Source of the DNA: Lentimicrobiaceae bacterium
Lineage (GTDB): Bacteria; Bacteroidota; Bacteroidia; Bacteroidales; Lentimicrobiaceae
DNA: 64,000 nucleotides
Direction: 5' to 3'
Assembly (NCBI GenBank): GCA_020636745.1
Contig: JACJXH010000002.1
Location: 558,001-622,000 of the forward strand
In this document: piece after piece, positions 43,061-51,485 of the stretch
Numbering within the stretch: the first letter of the stretch is position 1
How the letters are laid out: each line of letters opens with the position of its first letter
Notes under the pieces: model-generated
The model's input: only the letters and a program-made list of their open reading frames with translations
Databases searched by the model: none
Told to the model about the DNA's origin: nothing
Translations under genes and position numbers: made by a program

Positions 43061-44661
43061 TCCGAACGTGAAGGAGTTGACGGTGCAGAATATCTTTGTG
43101 GTTGTGATTGCTGTGGAGCTGCTTGTTGGCGGGGACGTTCTGAATTGTAATTGTATTGTCTTTGTGGCTCGCGCTGAACCGGAGCAACTTCACGCTGACG
43201 AGTTTGTTCTTGCTGCTGCCTTTGGGGGTTTACACCGCTTTCACGAATATTGCGATATTTTGGGCTGCTGTATTCGTTACTTGATTTAGGCTTTGCATAA
43301 TTCGGAGCACTATATGATTGCGGGGTACGTGTATTAGACGGACTCATTTGCTGACGTTGGGGCTGTTGTCCCTGTGGACGGGTATATTCCTGACGTTGTG
43401 GTGCAGAGTACCTTTCGGCAGGTCTGCTTTGAATTTCACGCCCAGGATTGGTTGTTCCGGGTTGAGAAGTGCGACCGGGAGCCGGGCTTACCGAATTGTT
43501 GTCTACCGGTCTGACTTCACGGCCGGGAGCCGGGCTTACCGAATTGTTGTCAACTGGTCTGGTTTCACGGCCTTGAGCAGGCAATGCCCTTGCATTTTCT
43601 GCAGGTTGAGTCTGGCGGCCTGGCGCTGGTATGGCTTTGGTATTTTCAGCAGGTTGTGCCGAGCGACCAGGGGCAGGTAAAGCTCTGTTGTTATCAGCTG
43701 GCTTTGCTTCGCCTGCAGATACATTATTAACTCTCCCGCTTTCTGTTGTTTTAACCTGGCGAGGATTAATTCCTCTGCCTTCAGTGCCTACACCAATGGC
43801 TGATGAGCGATGTCCTTCAATTCGTCCGCTGTTGACGGCCTGTTCGTAACGTTCGCCAAAAGTACTGTTTCTACCGCTACTGGTTCTGTTGTTACCTGAG
43901 CTGCCTCCGAGCCCCGAGTCGCGATGTCCGTAATAGTAAGAGTTATTGTCATAGCTATTGTAATAGTTGTTTGAACCGTCATAATAGCCATTCCAGTAGC
44001 CATTCCAATATCCGTGGCGGTAACCACTCCAATAATTATAGCCTGAACCCCATCCATAACTATAGTAAGGATAATAATCCCAGGCTGAATAGCCCCAGCC
44101 ATAAGAGGGGTAGCCCCATCCGAAATACATACTTGAATAGCTCGGATACCACCAGTTATATCCTAAATAGATGCTTGTTCCCCAGCTCCATGGATTGTAA
44201 TCATACCAGTAAAGGTTGGTATAATATGGGGCATAGTAACTATCATAGTACACATTTGAGTGGAAACGGCGCAATCTGGCAGCATAGGCATAGTCATAAT
44301 AATCATCTTCATTGTAATAATTATTGGTAACATAAGTGTTGCCGGTTCCGGGGTCGGTATATTGCTCGCTGGTTGCGTAATTGTAATCATCAGTATAATA
44401 GGTAGTATCAGGCGCGTTGTAGCTGTCATCAGTATATGTTTCCTGCTGATAACTTTTTTCAGCCCGAGTATAATTGTCGGGGTTTGCTGAAGTCTGATTG
44501 GAATTTGGGGCCTGACTGGTATTTACCTGAGGAGCCGGTGCTGCTACTGCATCTTTAGGTGAATAGTAAAGGTCGTCATAAGTAGCACGGGCCTGATACT
44601 GTGTGGTGCAGGATGTCAGAAGCAGGGCTGTTGCAGCAACAAATGCGAGTAAGGTTTTCAT
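42880..44661 (-). CDS. aromatic- and Ser-rich repeat lipoprotein
   Basis: A 593-residue lipoprotein starting at 44661 (lipobox LLTSC, Cys18). The frame is open 126 bases further upstream, but the 44661 ATG follows a strong Shine-Dalgarno. Four compositional zones are seen: an Asn/Gln linker; a very Tyr/Trp/Gly-rich zone (about residues 90-230: many YY, WGY, YYPYY); a five-copy repeat of 16 residues with consensus PxENxxxxPAPGRxxQ; then a Gln/Pro/Arg zone and a final Ser-rich zone with three SYSAPSRS blocks. No enzyme motif is visible. An adhesive, matrix or surface-layer role is a guess from composition. Confidence 0.82.
   Translation of the reverse strand: MKTLLAFVAATALLLTSCTTQYQARATYDDLYYSPKDAVAAPAPQVNTSQAPNSNQTSANPDNYTRAEKSYQQETYTDDSYNAPDTTYYTDDYNYATSEQYTDPGTGNTYVTNNYYNEDDYYDYAYAARLRRFHSNVYYDSYYAPYYTNLYWYDYNPWSWGTSIYLGYNWWYPSYSSMYFGWGYPSYGWGYSAWDYYPYYSYGWGSGYNYWSGYRHGYWNGYWNGYYDGSNNYYNSYDNNSYYYGHRDSGLGGSSGNNRTSSGRNSTFGERYEQAVNSGRIEGHRSSAIGVGTEGRGINPRQVKTTESGRVNNVSAGEAKPADNNRALPAPGRSAQPAENTKAIPAPGRQTQPAENARALPAQGRETRPVDNNSVSPAPGREVRPVDNNSVSPAPGRTSQPGTTNPGREIQSRPAERYSAPQRQEYTRPQGQQPQRQQMSPSNTRTPQSYSAPNYAKPKSSNEYSSPKYRNIRESGVNPQRQQQEQTRQREVAPVQREPQRQYNYNSERPRQQAAPQQSQPQRYSAPSTPSRSEGRSSYSAPSRSSSSGSSYSAPSRSSSSSGSSYSAPSRSSSSSSSSSSGSGRSSSGSGRR
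43472..43711 (-). repeat. five 48-bp tandem repeats in the lipoprotein gene
   Basis: Units at 43472, 43520, 43568, 43616 and 43664, each 48 bp and in frame, encode 16-residue repeats. The first two units by coordinate are nearly identical in DNA, so this array may have expanded recently. Confidence 0.8.
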
Positions 44662-44668
44662 TTTTATT

Positions 44669-44674
44669 CCTCCC
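44669..44674 (-). promoter_or_regulatory. strong Shine-Dalgarno before the repeat lipoprotein
   Basis: Minus-strand GGGAGG lies 7 bases before the ATG. Most genes in this window lack such a site, so this supports the 44661 start. Confidence 0.6.
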
Positions 44675-44735
44675 TTTGGTTTGCAGTGATTGTTGGTCTG
44701 GTGTTTGTCAGATGTTTTAACTGCGTTAAATTTAT

Positions 44736-44743
44736 TAATTTTG
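44736..44743 (+). promoter_or_regulatory. Bacteroidota -7 element of proS
   Basis: TAATTTTG is an exact TAnnTTTG match, 66 bases before the proS ATG. Confidence 0.5.
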
Positions 44744-44809
44744 TGCCGCTTTCGCGGATGATATATTTCACACCCGAAAAATAACAAATACTATACCACA
44801 AATAAAGAA

Positions 44810-46285
44810 ATGGCTAAAGATTTTCCTACAAGGGCTGAAAATTATGCTCAATGGTACAACGACCTGGTTATCAAGGCTGATATGGCCGAAAATTCGGCTG
44901 TAAGAGGCTGTATGGTAATTAAACCTTACGGATATGCAATCTGGGAGAAGATGCAGGCAGCACTTGACAAGATGTTTAAAGACACAGGTCATGAAAATGC
45001 TTACTTCCCGATTTTTATCCCCAAATCATTTTTCAGCAAAGAGGCCAGTCATGTGGAAGGCTTTGCCAAAGAATGTGCAGTAGTAACACATTACCGTTTG
45101 AAGAATGATCCCAATGGAAAGGGCGTAGTGGTTGATGAAAATGCAAAACTGGATGAGGAGCTTATTGTTCGGCCTACTTCAGAAACCATTATTTGGGATA
45201 CCTATCGCAACTGGATTCAGTCATACCGCGATCTGCCCCTCTTGATAAACCAATGGGCCAACGTTGTACGCTGGGAAATGCGTACCCGGCTTTTCTTGCG
45301 CACAGCTGAATTTCTCTGGCAGGAGGGTCATACAGCTCATGCTACCTCTGATGAAGCTATTGCTGAAACTGAACAAATGCTGAATGTTTATGCTGACTTC
45401 GTTGAGAACTTTATGGCAGTACCTGTTTTGAAGGGTGTAAAATCGCCCAACGAACGCTTTGCCGGAGCTGTTGAAACCTATTGTATTGAAGCTTTAATGC
45501 AGGATGGTAAAGCTTTACAGGCCGGTACTTCTCATTTTCTAGGTCAGAATTTTGCCAAAGCTTTTGATGTAAAGTTCCTGAGTAAAGAAAATAAACTTGA
45601 ACACGTGTGGGCAACTTCATGGGGCGTTTCAACCAGGCTCATTGGTGCGCTCATTATGGCTCATTCTGATGATAACGGATTGGTTTTACCGCCAAAACTT
45701 GCGCCTACACAGGTTGTTATCATCCCTATTTCCAAAAACGAAGAGCAACTTGCAGCAATTTCTGCAAAAGTAAATGAAATTAAAAAAAATCTGCAGGCCA
45801 AAGGTATCTCTGTTAAGTATGACGACCGCGATACTTACAAGCCGGGGTGGAAATTTAATGAATATGAATTCAAAGGTGTTCCTGTCAGACTTGTGATAGG
45901 CCCCCGCGATTTGGAAAATGGTACCGTTGAGGTTTCGCGGCGCGATACTCTTGAGAAAGCAACATACCAGTTACAGGATATCGAAACCAAGATTGAACAC
46001 CTGCTTCAGAGCATTCAGGATAATCTTTTCCAGAAAGCCCTTGATTTTCGTGATAGTATGACTGCCAAGGCTGATACCTGGGAAGAATTTATTGATTTGC
46101 TCGATAATAAGGGAGGCTTTATTCTGGCTCATTGGGATGGAACTCCTGAAACAGAGCAGGAGATTAAAGAAAAAACCAAAGCAACTATCCGTTGTATTCT
46201 TCTTGATTCAGTTGAGGAGGAAGGTAAATGTATTCTTACCGGAAAACCATCGGCAAAACGCGTTGTATTTGCAAGATCGTATTAA
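44810..46285 (+). CDS. proS: prolyl-tRNA synthetase (short, archaeal/eukaryote-like form)
   Basis: A 491-residue class II synthetase that charges tRNA-Pro. Class II motifs are visible: RPTSETIIWDTYRNWIQSYRDLPLLINQWANVVRWE (motif 2 region, with RTRLFLRTAEFLWQEGHTAH) and motif 3 WGVSTRLIGALIMAHSDD. The anticodon-binding domain follows (PTQVVIIPIS) and the chain ends with a zinc-binding-like domain closing in RVVFARSY. There is no editing insertion between motifs 2 and 3, as in this short type. Confidence 0.94.
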   Translation: MAKDFPTRAENYAQWYNDLVIKADMAENSAVRGCMVIKPYGYAIWEKMQAALDKMFKDTGHENAYFPIFIPKSFFSKEASHVEGFAKECAVVTHYRLKNDPNGKGVVVDENAKLDEELIVRPTSETIIWDTYRNWIQSYRDLPLLINQWANVVRWEMRTRLFLRTAEFLWQEGHTAHATSDEAIAETEQMLNVYADFVENFMAVPVLKGVKSPNERFAGAVETYCIEALMQDGKALQAGTSHFLGQNFAKAFDVKFLSKENKLEHVWATSWGVSTRLIGALIMAHSDDNGLVLPPKLAPTQVVIIPISKNEEQLAAISAKVNEIKKNLQAKGISVKYDDRDTYKPGWKFNEYEFKGVPVRLVIGPRDLENGTVEVSRRDTLEKATYQLQDIETKIEHLLQSIQDNLFQKALDFRDSMTAKADTWEEFIDLLDNKGGFILAHWDGTPETEQEIKEKTKATIRCILLDSVEEEGKCILTGKPSAKRVVFARSY

Positions 46286-46337
46286 TTTTAACAATACGGC
46301 CGGCGCTGTTGTAGTGCAGGCCTGCAATTTATCTGTC

Positions 46338-46372
46338 AAAAAAAGGGGTCTTCCAGGATTCCTTTTTTTTTT
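46338..46372 (+). terminator. terminator after proS
   Basis: Stem AAAAAAGGGGTC / GATTCCTTTTTT with two G-T wobbles, a 6-base loop (TTCCAG) and a long T-tract, about 50 bases after the proS stop. Confidence 0.75.
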
Positions 46373-46429
46373 GTGAAGTTTACAAATTGAATACGTTTGA
46401 ATGAAGTAATCATAAAAGCCAATGGCAAA

Positions 46430-47260
46430 TTAATCAGCTTTTATGAGCTTTCCGCTGCCTGTGATGTCGGCAGATATCTGGTAAGGATTTCCGGAATAAT
46501 AAATATCGCCTACTGAGGTTATGGTGACTTCAAGTATGTGACGCGCATGCACATAGCAGTTGTTGCTGCCATTATTGCGAATGTACACTATGTTCGATAT
46601 GAGATTACTGCACAAGAACGGACCATAGCTGTTTGCGTAAATAGATGTAATTAGTGCCATGCCTTTGACCTGAAAATCAACCGTTCCATAATGCATGGCC
46701 AGGTTGAGTTTATTAATGTTTACATCAAAGTTAAATGAGCCTGAACCACCCCAGATATTAACTTTAAGAGAATCAAGTGTAAGCTGGCCCTGTGTGTTGA
46801 TGTCGCCAGAGCCTTCATATCTGATTTCTTCAAGCCGCGGTATAGTGGCATAAACGGTTAGTTCTTTCTCATAGTTGCGTACCCAGTTACATTTCAATGT
46901 GTTTTTTATAGTTAATGTACTGTCTTTTATTTCTGTTTTAATGGCATCAATAATATGTTTGCCCGCCTCAACCCTAATCTGATACTCGTTGCCCGGGATT
47001 AATATCAGGTTAACATTGTTATAAAGTTCTATTTTTTTAAAAGCCTCACACGGGCGTTCTTCTGTAATTTGAGGCCCTGTGCTGGTATAGCAGTCATCTA
47101 GTGATTCTCCCGTACAGGATGTAAAGTTAAAAGTGATGAAAGTAAGAGAGATAATAAAAATCAGTAATTTGAAAATAGCCTGATGCCTGAAAAGAAACTG
47201 ATTTTTATATGCCCTGATGAAAAGATATGAATTCATTGAAAAGATTGTTTTTTTCAGCAT
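46430..47260 (-). CDS. head-GIN domain (DUF2807) lipoprotein
   Basis: A 276-residue exported protein. A basic N-terminus of about 30 residues precedes a hydrophobic segment ending FNFTSC, so the Cys may be lipidated. The mature part is a right-handed beta-helix-like DUF2807 domain, starting near ERPCEAFKKIELYNNVNLILIPG and continuing in repeated short strands (INTQGQLTLDSLKVNIWGGSGSF) to GDIYYSGNPYQISADITGSGKL. This fold is widespread in Bacteroidota surface proteins; function unknown. An ATG at 47236 is an alternative start. A -7 element lies at 47322. Confidence 0.85.
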   Translation of the reverse strand: MLKKTIFSMNSYLFIRAYKNQFLFRHQAIFKLLIFIISLTFITFNFTSCTGESLDDCYTSTGPQITEERPCEAFKKIELYNNVNLILIPGNEYQIRVEAGKHIIDAIKTEIKDSTLTIKNTLKCNWVRNYEKELTVYATIPRLEEIRYEGSGDINTQGQLTLDSLKVNIWGGSGSFNFDVNINKLNLAMHYGTVDFQVKGMALITSIYANSYGPFLCSNLISNIVYIRNNGSNNCYVHARHILEVTITSVGDIYYSGNPYQISADITGSGKLIKAD

Positions 47261-47321
47261 CAGAATTAATCAGAAAATTGCGATAGAAACTAAACTTACT
47301 ATGTCTGAGTTCTGTGATGTG

Positions 47322-47329
47322 CAAAATTA
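47322..47329 (-). promoter_or_regulatory. Bacteroidota -7 element of the head-GIN gene
   Basis: Minus-strand TAATTTTG, an exact TAnnTTTG match, 61 bases before the ATG at 47260. Confidence 0.5.
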
Positions 47330-47505
47330 GAATTTATTCAGCAGAAATGTTTATTCGCAAAATTTTGGCCTTGTAAGTTTCAAATTTATAAATTCCAACG
47401 CATAAATGTGTTTCAATGTGCGGGTAGTTAATAGCGTTTAGCGAATTAGAAGCATTGAGCAGCATGATGGAGAAAATGATTTTGCATTAATTTTTGAAAA
47501 GAACT

Positions 47506-47533
47506 TTTGCATCCGATTTTCTGCCTATTTTTG
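47506..47533 (+). promoter_or_regulatory. Bacteroidota promoter of the FtsB-like gene
   Basis: TTTG at 47506-47509 and TATTTTTG at 47526-47533 with a 16-base spacer, slightly short. The ATG lies 13 bases after the -7 box. Confidence 0.6.
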
Positions 47534-47546
47534 TATAGGAACATTA

Positions 47547-47852
47547 ATGACTATGTGGCAACGAATACCTCCGATTTTACGCAATAAATACGTTTTAGCC
47601 GGGTTGGCTTTTTTGGTTTGGCTCACGTTTTTCGACCGCAATAATTTTATTGCTCAGGTCAGGCTTGGGCGTACACTGAATGAACAGCGTAATCAGAAGG
47701 AGTTTTATCAGAATGAGATTACAAAGGATAGTACTGCAATCAAGCTAATTATGTCTGATTCAGTTTCTCTCGAAAAATTTGCAAGAGAGAAGTATTTGAT
47801 GAAAAAGGACAATGAAGATATTTTTCTGATAGTTGAAGAAAAGGAAGAATAG
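47547..47852 (+). CDS. FtsB/DivIC-like septum formation initiator
   Basis: A 101-residue bitopic membrane protein: a short basic cytosolic start, one TM helix (about 15-30), then a coiled coil (about 35-75) and the C-terminal LEKFAREKYLMKKDNEDIFLI motif that marks FtsB/DivIC. In the divisome it bridges FtsQ and FtsL at midcell. An ATG 6 bases downstream is an alternative start. It converges on priA with 10 bases between the stops. Confidence 0.88.
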   Translation: MTMWQRIPPILRNKYVLAGLAFLVWLTFFDRNNFIAQVRLGRTLNEQRNQKEFYQNEITKDSTAIKLIMSDSVSLEKFAREKYLMKKDNEDIFLIVEEKEE

Positions 47853-47862
47853 CAGATTATTC

Positions 47863-50364
47863 TCAGATAGGGTCGACATCAATTTGTATTTTAATGCTCT
47901 TATAGTCGGGCATTGTCAGAAATTTTTCAATCTGACGTGCAGTTTCAAATTTAAGTTGTGCACCCTGTTTCCCTTTACCGATTTTTAAAATCAAATTTTT
48001 GATATACAGATTTCTCACCCTTGAAACCATTGGATATTCGGGGCCTAACATCAGTTTTCCGAAGTATGGTTTAAGCATTCCTGCTAATGTGCTTGCAGCC
48101 TGATTCAGTATTTCATATTCCTTATGCTTTAAGGAAATTTGCAGTAATCTGTAATATGGGGGGTATTTATATGTAAAACGGTCGCCTAGCTGCTGGTTGT
48201 ACATGGCTTCAAAATTATTATCAACCACCCACTGTAATATCGGGTGTTTTGGATTGTTGGTTTGAATAAGTACCAACCCTCTTTTGCTTTTTCGCCCGGC
48301 TCGGCCACTTACCTGAGCTAGTAATTGGTAACTTCGTTCAAATGCCCTGAAATCAGGATAACTGAGCATGCCATCAGCATTAAGAACACCCACCAGACTA
48401 ACATTGTTAAAATCAAGTCCTTTGGTAACCATTTGTGTTCCAACAAGGATATCTATTTTTCGTGCTTCAAAATCACCAATAATTTTTTGATAAGCAAACT
48501 TTGAACGGGTGGTATCAAGGTCCATCCGACTGATAACAGCTTCCGGAAAAAGGATAGATAAATCTTCTTCAACTTTCTCAGTTCCAAAGCCTTTCATTTT
48601 AAGGGCAGGGCTTCCGCAATCAGGGCATTTGGCCGGCACCTGAACGGAGTACCCACAATAATGGCATTTTAGAAGGTTTATCTGTTTATGATAAATAAGT
48701 GTAACATCACAGTTGACACATTCAGGTGTATAGTTGCAGGTATCGCACTCAAGTCTTAAAGAAAAACCGCGTCTGTTTTGGAAGAGGATAACCTGTTCTC
48801 CAATACTCAGGGCATTGCTGATGGCAGCATGCAGTTGAGGGGAGAAATGCGATTTCATTTGTTTGTGTTTTGTGGCTTCCCTGATGTCAACAATATGAAT
48901 GTCAGGCATCTGAACGCCTCCGTACCTTTCGTTTAGCTCCAAATATTTATACTTACCCTGGCGTGTATTAAAATAGCTTTCCAATGAAGGAGTGGCTGAG
49001 CCAAGTAAAACCGTGGCTTTATGAATTTGGCCAAGAATAGCAGCAGCATCGCGGGCATTGTAACGCGGAGCCGGGTCGTTCTGTTTATATGATGAATCAT
49101 GCTCTTCATCAACAATGATTAAACCAAGGTCAGTAAAAGGGAGAAAGAGAGCTGACCGTGCGCCAAGCAATATTTTATATGGTTGCTGTTCGGTGTTGCC
49201 GGCTAAGGGTTGGTTGGCTTTATTCCATATTTCAACCCGTTCAAATTCATTATAGCGAGAATGATAAACCCCGACCTGATTGCCAAAATACTTTTGCAGG
49301 CGCTGAATGATTTGTGTGGTGAGTGCAATTTCAGGAAGGAGATACAAAACCTGTTTCCCCTTTGCAATAACTTCGTTCATTAAGCGGATGTAAACTTCGG
49401 TTTTTCCACTTGAAGTCACACCTTTAAGTAAAATTATCTGATTTTCAGGTAATAACTTATTTATTTCATCATAAACAGTTTGTTGTGCAATGGTAAGTTG
49501 TACTTCGTCAGGCGACAAACTGGCATCCTGATGTAGTAATCTGCTTACGTTACGGGGATATAGCTCAAGGATGCCTTTTTTAACCAGTGCATCAAGTTGT
49601 GATGCAGTAGCACCAGGTGTCTTAAGCAAATCCGGACGTGTAACCTCAATTTCTTGTCCAGAAAAACAGCGCGAGAGGCTGATGAAAGCCATTAATACCT
49701 GTAATTGCTTAAAAGCTCTCTTGTTCAATTTATTCATTTCGGCATTCATCACCGACTCATCACGGTAAGCATCCGCAAGCCTGACACACATTTCTGTTTT
49801 GGGTTTGTAACGCTCGGTTATTTCTTCTTCAACCCTGATAATCCCTTTTTCAATCATCGTTTTCACCAGAGGAATAACCTTGGCAATGCCTACAATCCGG
49901 CTGATATCTGTTAACGACAGTATTTGTTGGATGTCAAGTGCTTCAACAATTTGAAATTCGCGGTCGTTAAGTAGTTCTGTGTCTTTTATATACTCGGGAT
50001 CAATGATAACACGGCTTTCGCTGGCCAGTTTATAAGCTGAAGGAAGAGCTGCATTCATTACTTCTCCGACAGTGCACATGTAATAGGAGGCCATCCACTC
50101 CCATAGCTCAAACTGTTTTTCGTTTACCACCGGTGTTGGGTCAATAACCGAAAGAACATATTTGATTGACATAACCAGCGGCGCTTTATCGTGAATGCGC
50201 CTGACCAGCCCGGTATAAAATTTCTTTTTCCCGAATTGAACCACAACACGCATTCCTGCCAACATCTGGTTGTTTAACTCCTGCGGGATGCGGTAAGTAA
50301 AATATCCTTTTACAGGGATAGGGAGCAAAACTTCAGCAAACAGGGTGATATATTCTTCTTGCAT
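47863..50364 (-). CDS. priA: primosomal protein N' (replication restart helicase PriA)
   Basis: An 833-residue superfamily 2 helicase that reloads the replicative helicase at stalled forks. The N-terminal DNA-binding domain starts AEVLLPIPVKGYFTYRIP. Helicase motifs are LKGVTSSGKTEVY (Walker A), IIVDEEHD (Walker B, DEEH), LLGSATPSLES and QVSGRAGR. Between the RecA halves are two C4 zinc sites: CDTCNYTPECVNCDVT and CHYCGYSVQVPAKCPDCG. Length and domain order are normal. A -7 element lies 29 bases upstream. Confidence 0.95.
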   Translation of the reverse strand: MQEEYITLFAEVLLPIPVKGYFTYRIPQELNNQMLAGMRVVVQFGKKKFYTGLVRRIHDKAPLVMSIKYVLSVIDPTPVVNEKQFELWEWMASYYMCTVGEVMNAALPSAYKLASESRVIIDPEYIKDTELLNDREFQIVEALDIQQILSLTDISRIVGIAKVIPLVKTMIEKGIIRVEEEITERYKPKTEMCVRLADAYRDESVMNAEMNKLNKRAFKQLQVLMAFISLSRCFSGQEIEVTRPDLLKTPGATASQLDALVKKGILELYPRNVSRLLHQDASLSPDEVQLTIAQQTVYDEINKLLPENQIILLKGVTSSGKTEVYIRLMNEVIAKGKQVLYLLPEIALTTQIIQRLQKYFGNQVGVYHSRYNEFERVEIWNKANQPLAGNTEQQPYKILLGARSALFLPFTDLGLIIVDEEHDSSYKQNDPAPRYNARDAAAILGQIHKATVLLGSATPSLESYFNTRQGKYKYLELNERYGGVQMPDIHIVDIREATKHKQMKSHFSPQLHAAISNALSIGEQVILFQNRRGFSLRLECDTCNYTPECVNCDVTLIYHKQINLLKCHYCGYSVQVPAKCPDCGSPALKMKGFGTEKVEEDLSILFPEAVISRMDLDTTRSKFAYQKIIGDFEARKIDILVGTQMVTKGLDFNNVSLVGVLNADGMLSYPDFRAFERSYQLLAQVSGRAGRKSKRGLVLIQTNNPKHPILQWVVDNNFEAMYNQQLGDRFTYKYPPYYRLLQISLKHKEYEILNQAASTLAGMLKPYFGKLMLGPEYPMVSRVRNLYIKNLILKIGKGKQGAQLKFETARQIEKFLTMPDYKSIKIQIDVDPI

Positions 50365-50393
50365 CAGGTGGGTTGGCCAATAGGATTAAAAAC

Positions 50394-50401
50394 CAAAATT
50401 A
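50394..50401 (-). promoter_or_regulatory. Bacteroidota -7 element of priA
   Basis: Minus-strand TAATTTTG, an exact TAnnTTTG match, 29 bases before the priA ATG and just downstream of the aroC stop, so priA is probably transcribed separately. Confidence 0.5.
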
Positions 50402-50409
50402 CGGAATTA

Positions 50410-51399
50410 TCAAAGGCTGATTTCAGGTTTTTGGTTTAATAACCATAAATCGGCCAATCCGATAGCCGTTGCAGCCTCTACAATTACAGGCATGCGCAAG
50501 GCAATGCAGGTGTCATGCCGTCCTTCTATTTGAAGAGTTTCTATTTGCCCTGTTTTAAGATTGATGGTTTGCTGAGGCAGCGATATGCTGGATGTGGGCT
50601 TAACAGCAACCCTGAAAATAAGGCTGTTGCCATTGGTAATTCCCCCGTTTATTCCTCCGGAATGGTTACTTTGTGTTTTTCCCCGGGTTGAGATGATGGG
50701 GTCGTTATGTTCACTACCGCGCATACGGGCAGCTTCAAAACCGGCTCCGAACTCAATGCCTTTGATGGCTGGTATTGAAAAGACAAGTTGACTTATTGTG
50801 GCTTCAACACCGCCAAAAAATGGTTCGCCTAACCCGGCGGGCACATGCATGGCAGTGCATTGTATTACGCCTCCGATAGAATCGCCAGAGCCCAAAATAT
50901 TTTCAAGTGCCATGTTCAAATCAGGATTGCCACCTATTTCAAGAATTTGTGAGCTGATAATCGTTGGCTGAATTATTTTCTTAGCCACAACACCGGCTGC
51001 AACTAATCCCAGTGTAATTCGGCCGGAAAAATGGCCGCCGCCCCGGGGATCGGCGAATCCTTTGTATTTTATTTTTGAGGTAAAGTCGGCATGCCCCGGC
51101 CTGGGAATATCAATAAGTTTGTCGTAATCGGATGATTTGATGTTGGTATTTTCGAAAAACACGGTCAATGGAGCGCCGGTGGTAAAACCATTGTATGTGC
51201 CGCTCATAAGTGATGGAAGATCAGGTTCGGTGCGCGTTGTTGTGCCGGGAGCGCCACTGCGCCTGCGCGAAAGATCGGCTGTAAATTCATTCTCGGTAAG
51301 TTTAATACCAGGAGGCACACCATCTATAATAACACCAATGCCTTTGCCATGTGATTCTCCAAAAATGCTGATTCGAAAAATACGTCCAAATGTGTTCAT
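50410..51399 (-). CDS. aroC: chorismate synthase
   Basis: A 329-residue FMN-dependent enzyme performing the last step of the shikimate pathway, EPSP to chorismate. Signatures are present: FGESHGKGIGVIIDGVPPG near the start, RPGHADFTSKIKYKGFADPRGGGHFSGR, and RGSEHNDP. It is somewhat shorter than the usual 350-370 residues, mainly at the C-terminus, which ends soon after IGLADLWL. It lies 86 bases downstream of aroA, the preceding enzyme, so the two form a pathway pair. Confidence 0.95.
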   Translation of the reverse strand: MNTFGRIFRISIFGESHGKGIGVIIDGVPPGIKLTENEFTADLSRRRSGAPGTTTRTEPDLPSLMSGTYNGFTTGAPLTVFFENTNIKSSDYDKLIDIPRPGHADFTSKIKYKGFADPRGGGHFSGRITLGLVAAGVVAKKIIQPTIISSQILEIGGNPDLNMALENILGSGDSIGGVIQCTAMHVPAGLGEPFFGGVEATISQLVFSIPAIKGIEFGAGFEAARMRGSEHNDPIISTRGKTQSNHSGGINGGITNGNSLIFRVAVKPTSSISLPQQTINLKTGQIETLQIEGRHDTCIALRMPVIVEAATAIGLADLWLLNQKPEISL

Positions 51400-51485
51400 A
51401 TGCAGTATTCTGTGGTGTTAATAATGAGGTTGTTTGCTTTATTAATTTGCTGTCATATTCAGAAAATTGCGGGATTTCTGATGTT

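Noticed and set aside
43971..44330. His/Asn/Ser-rich frames opposite the repeat lipoprotein
   Set aside because: They mirror the Tyr/Trp-rich codons of the real gene on the other strand.
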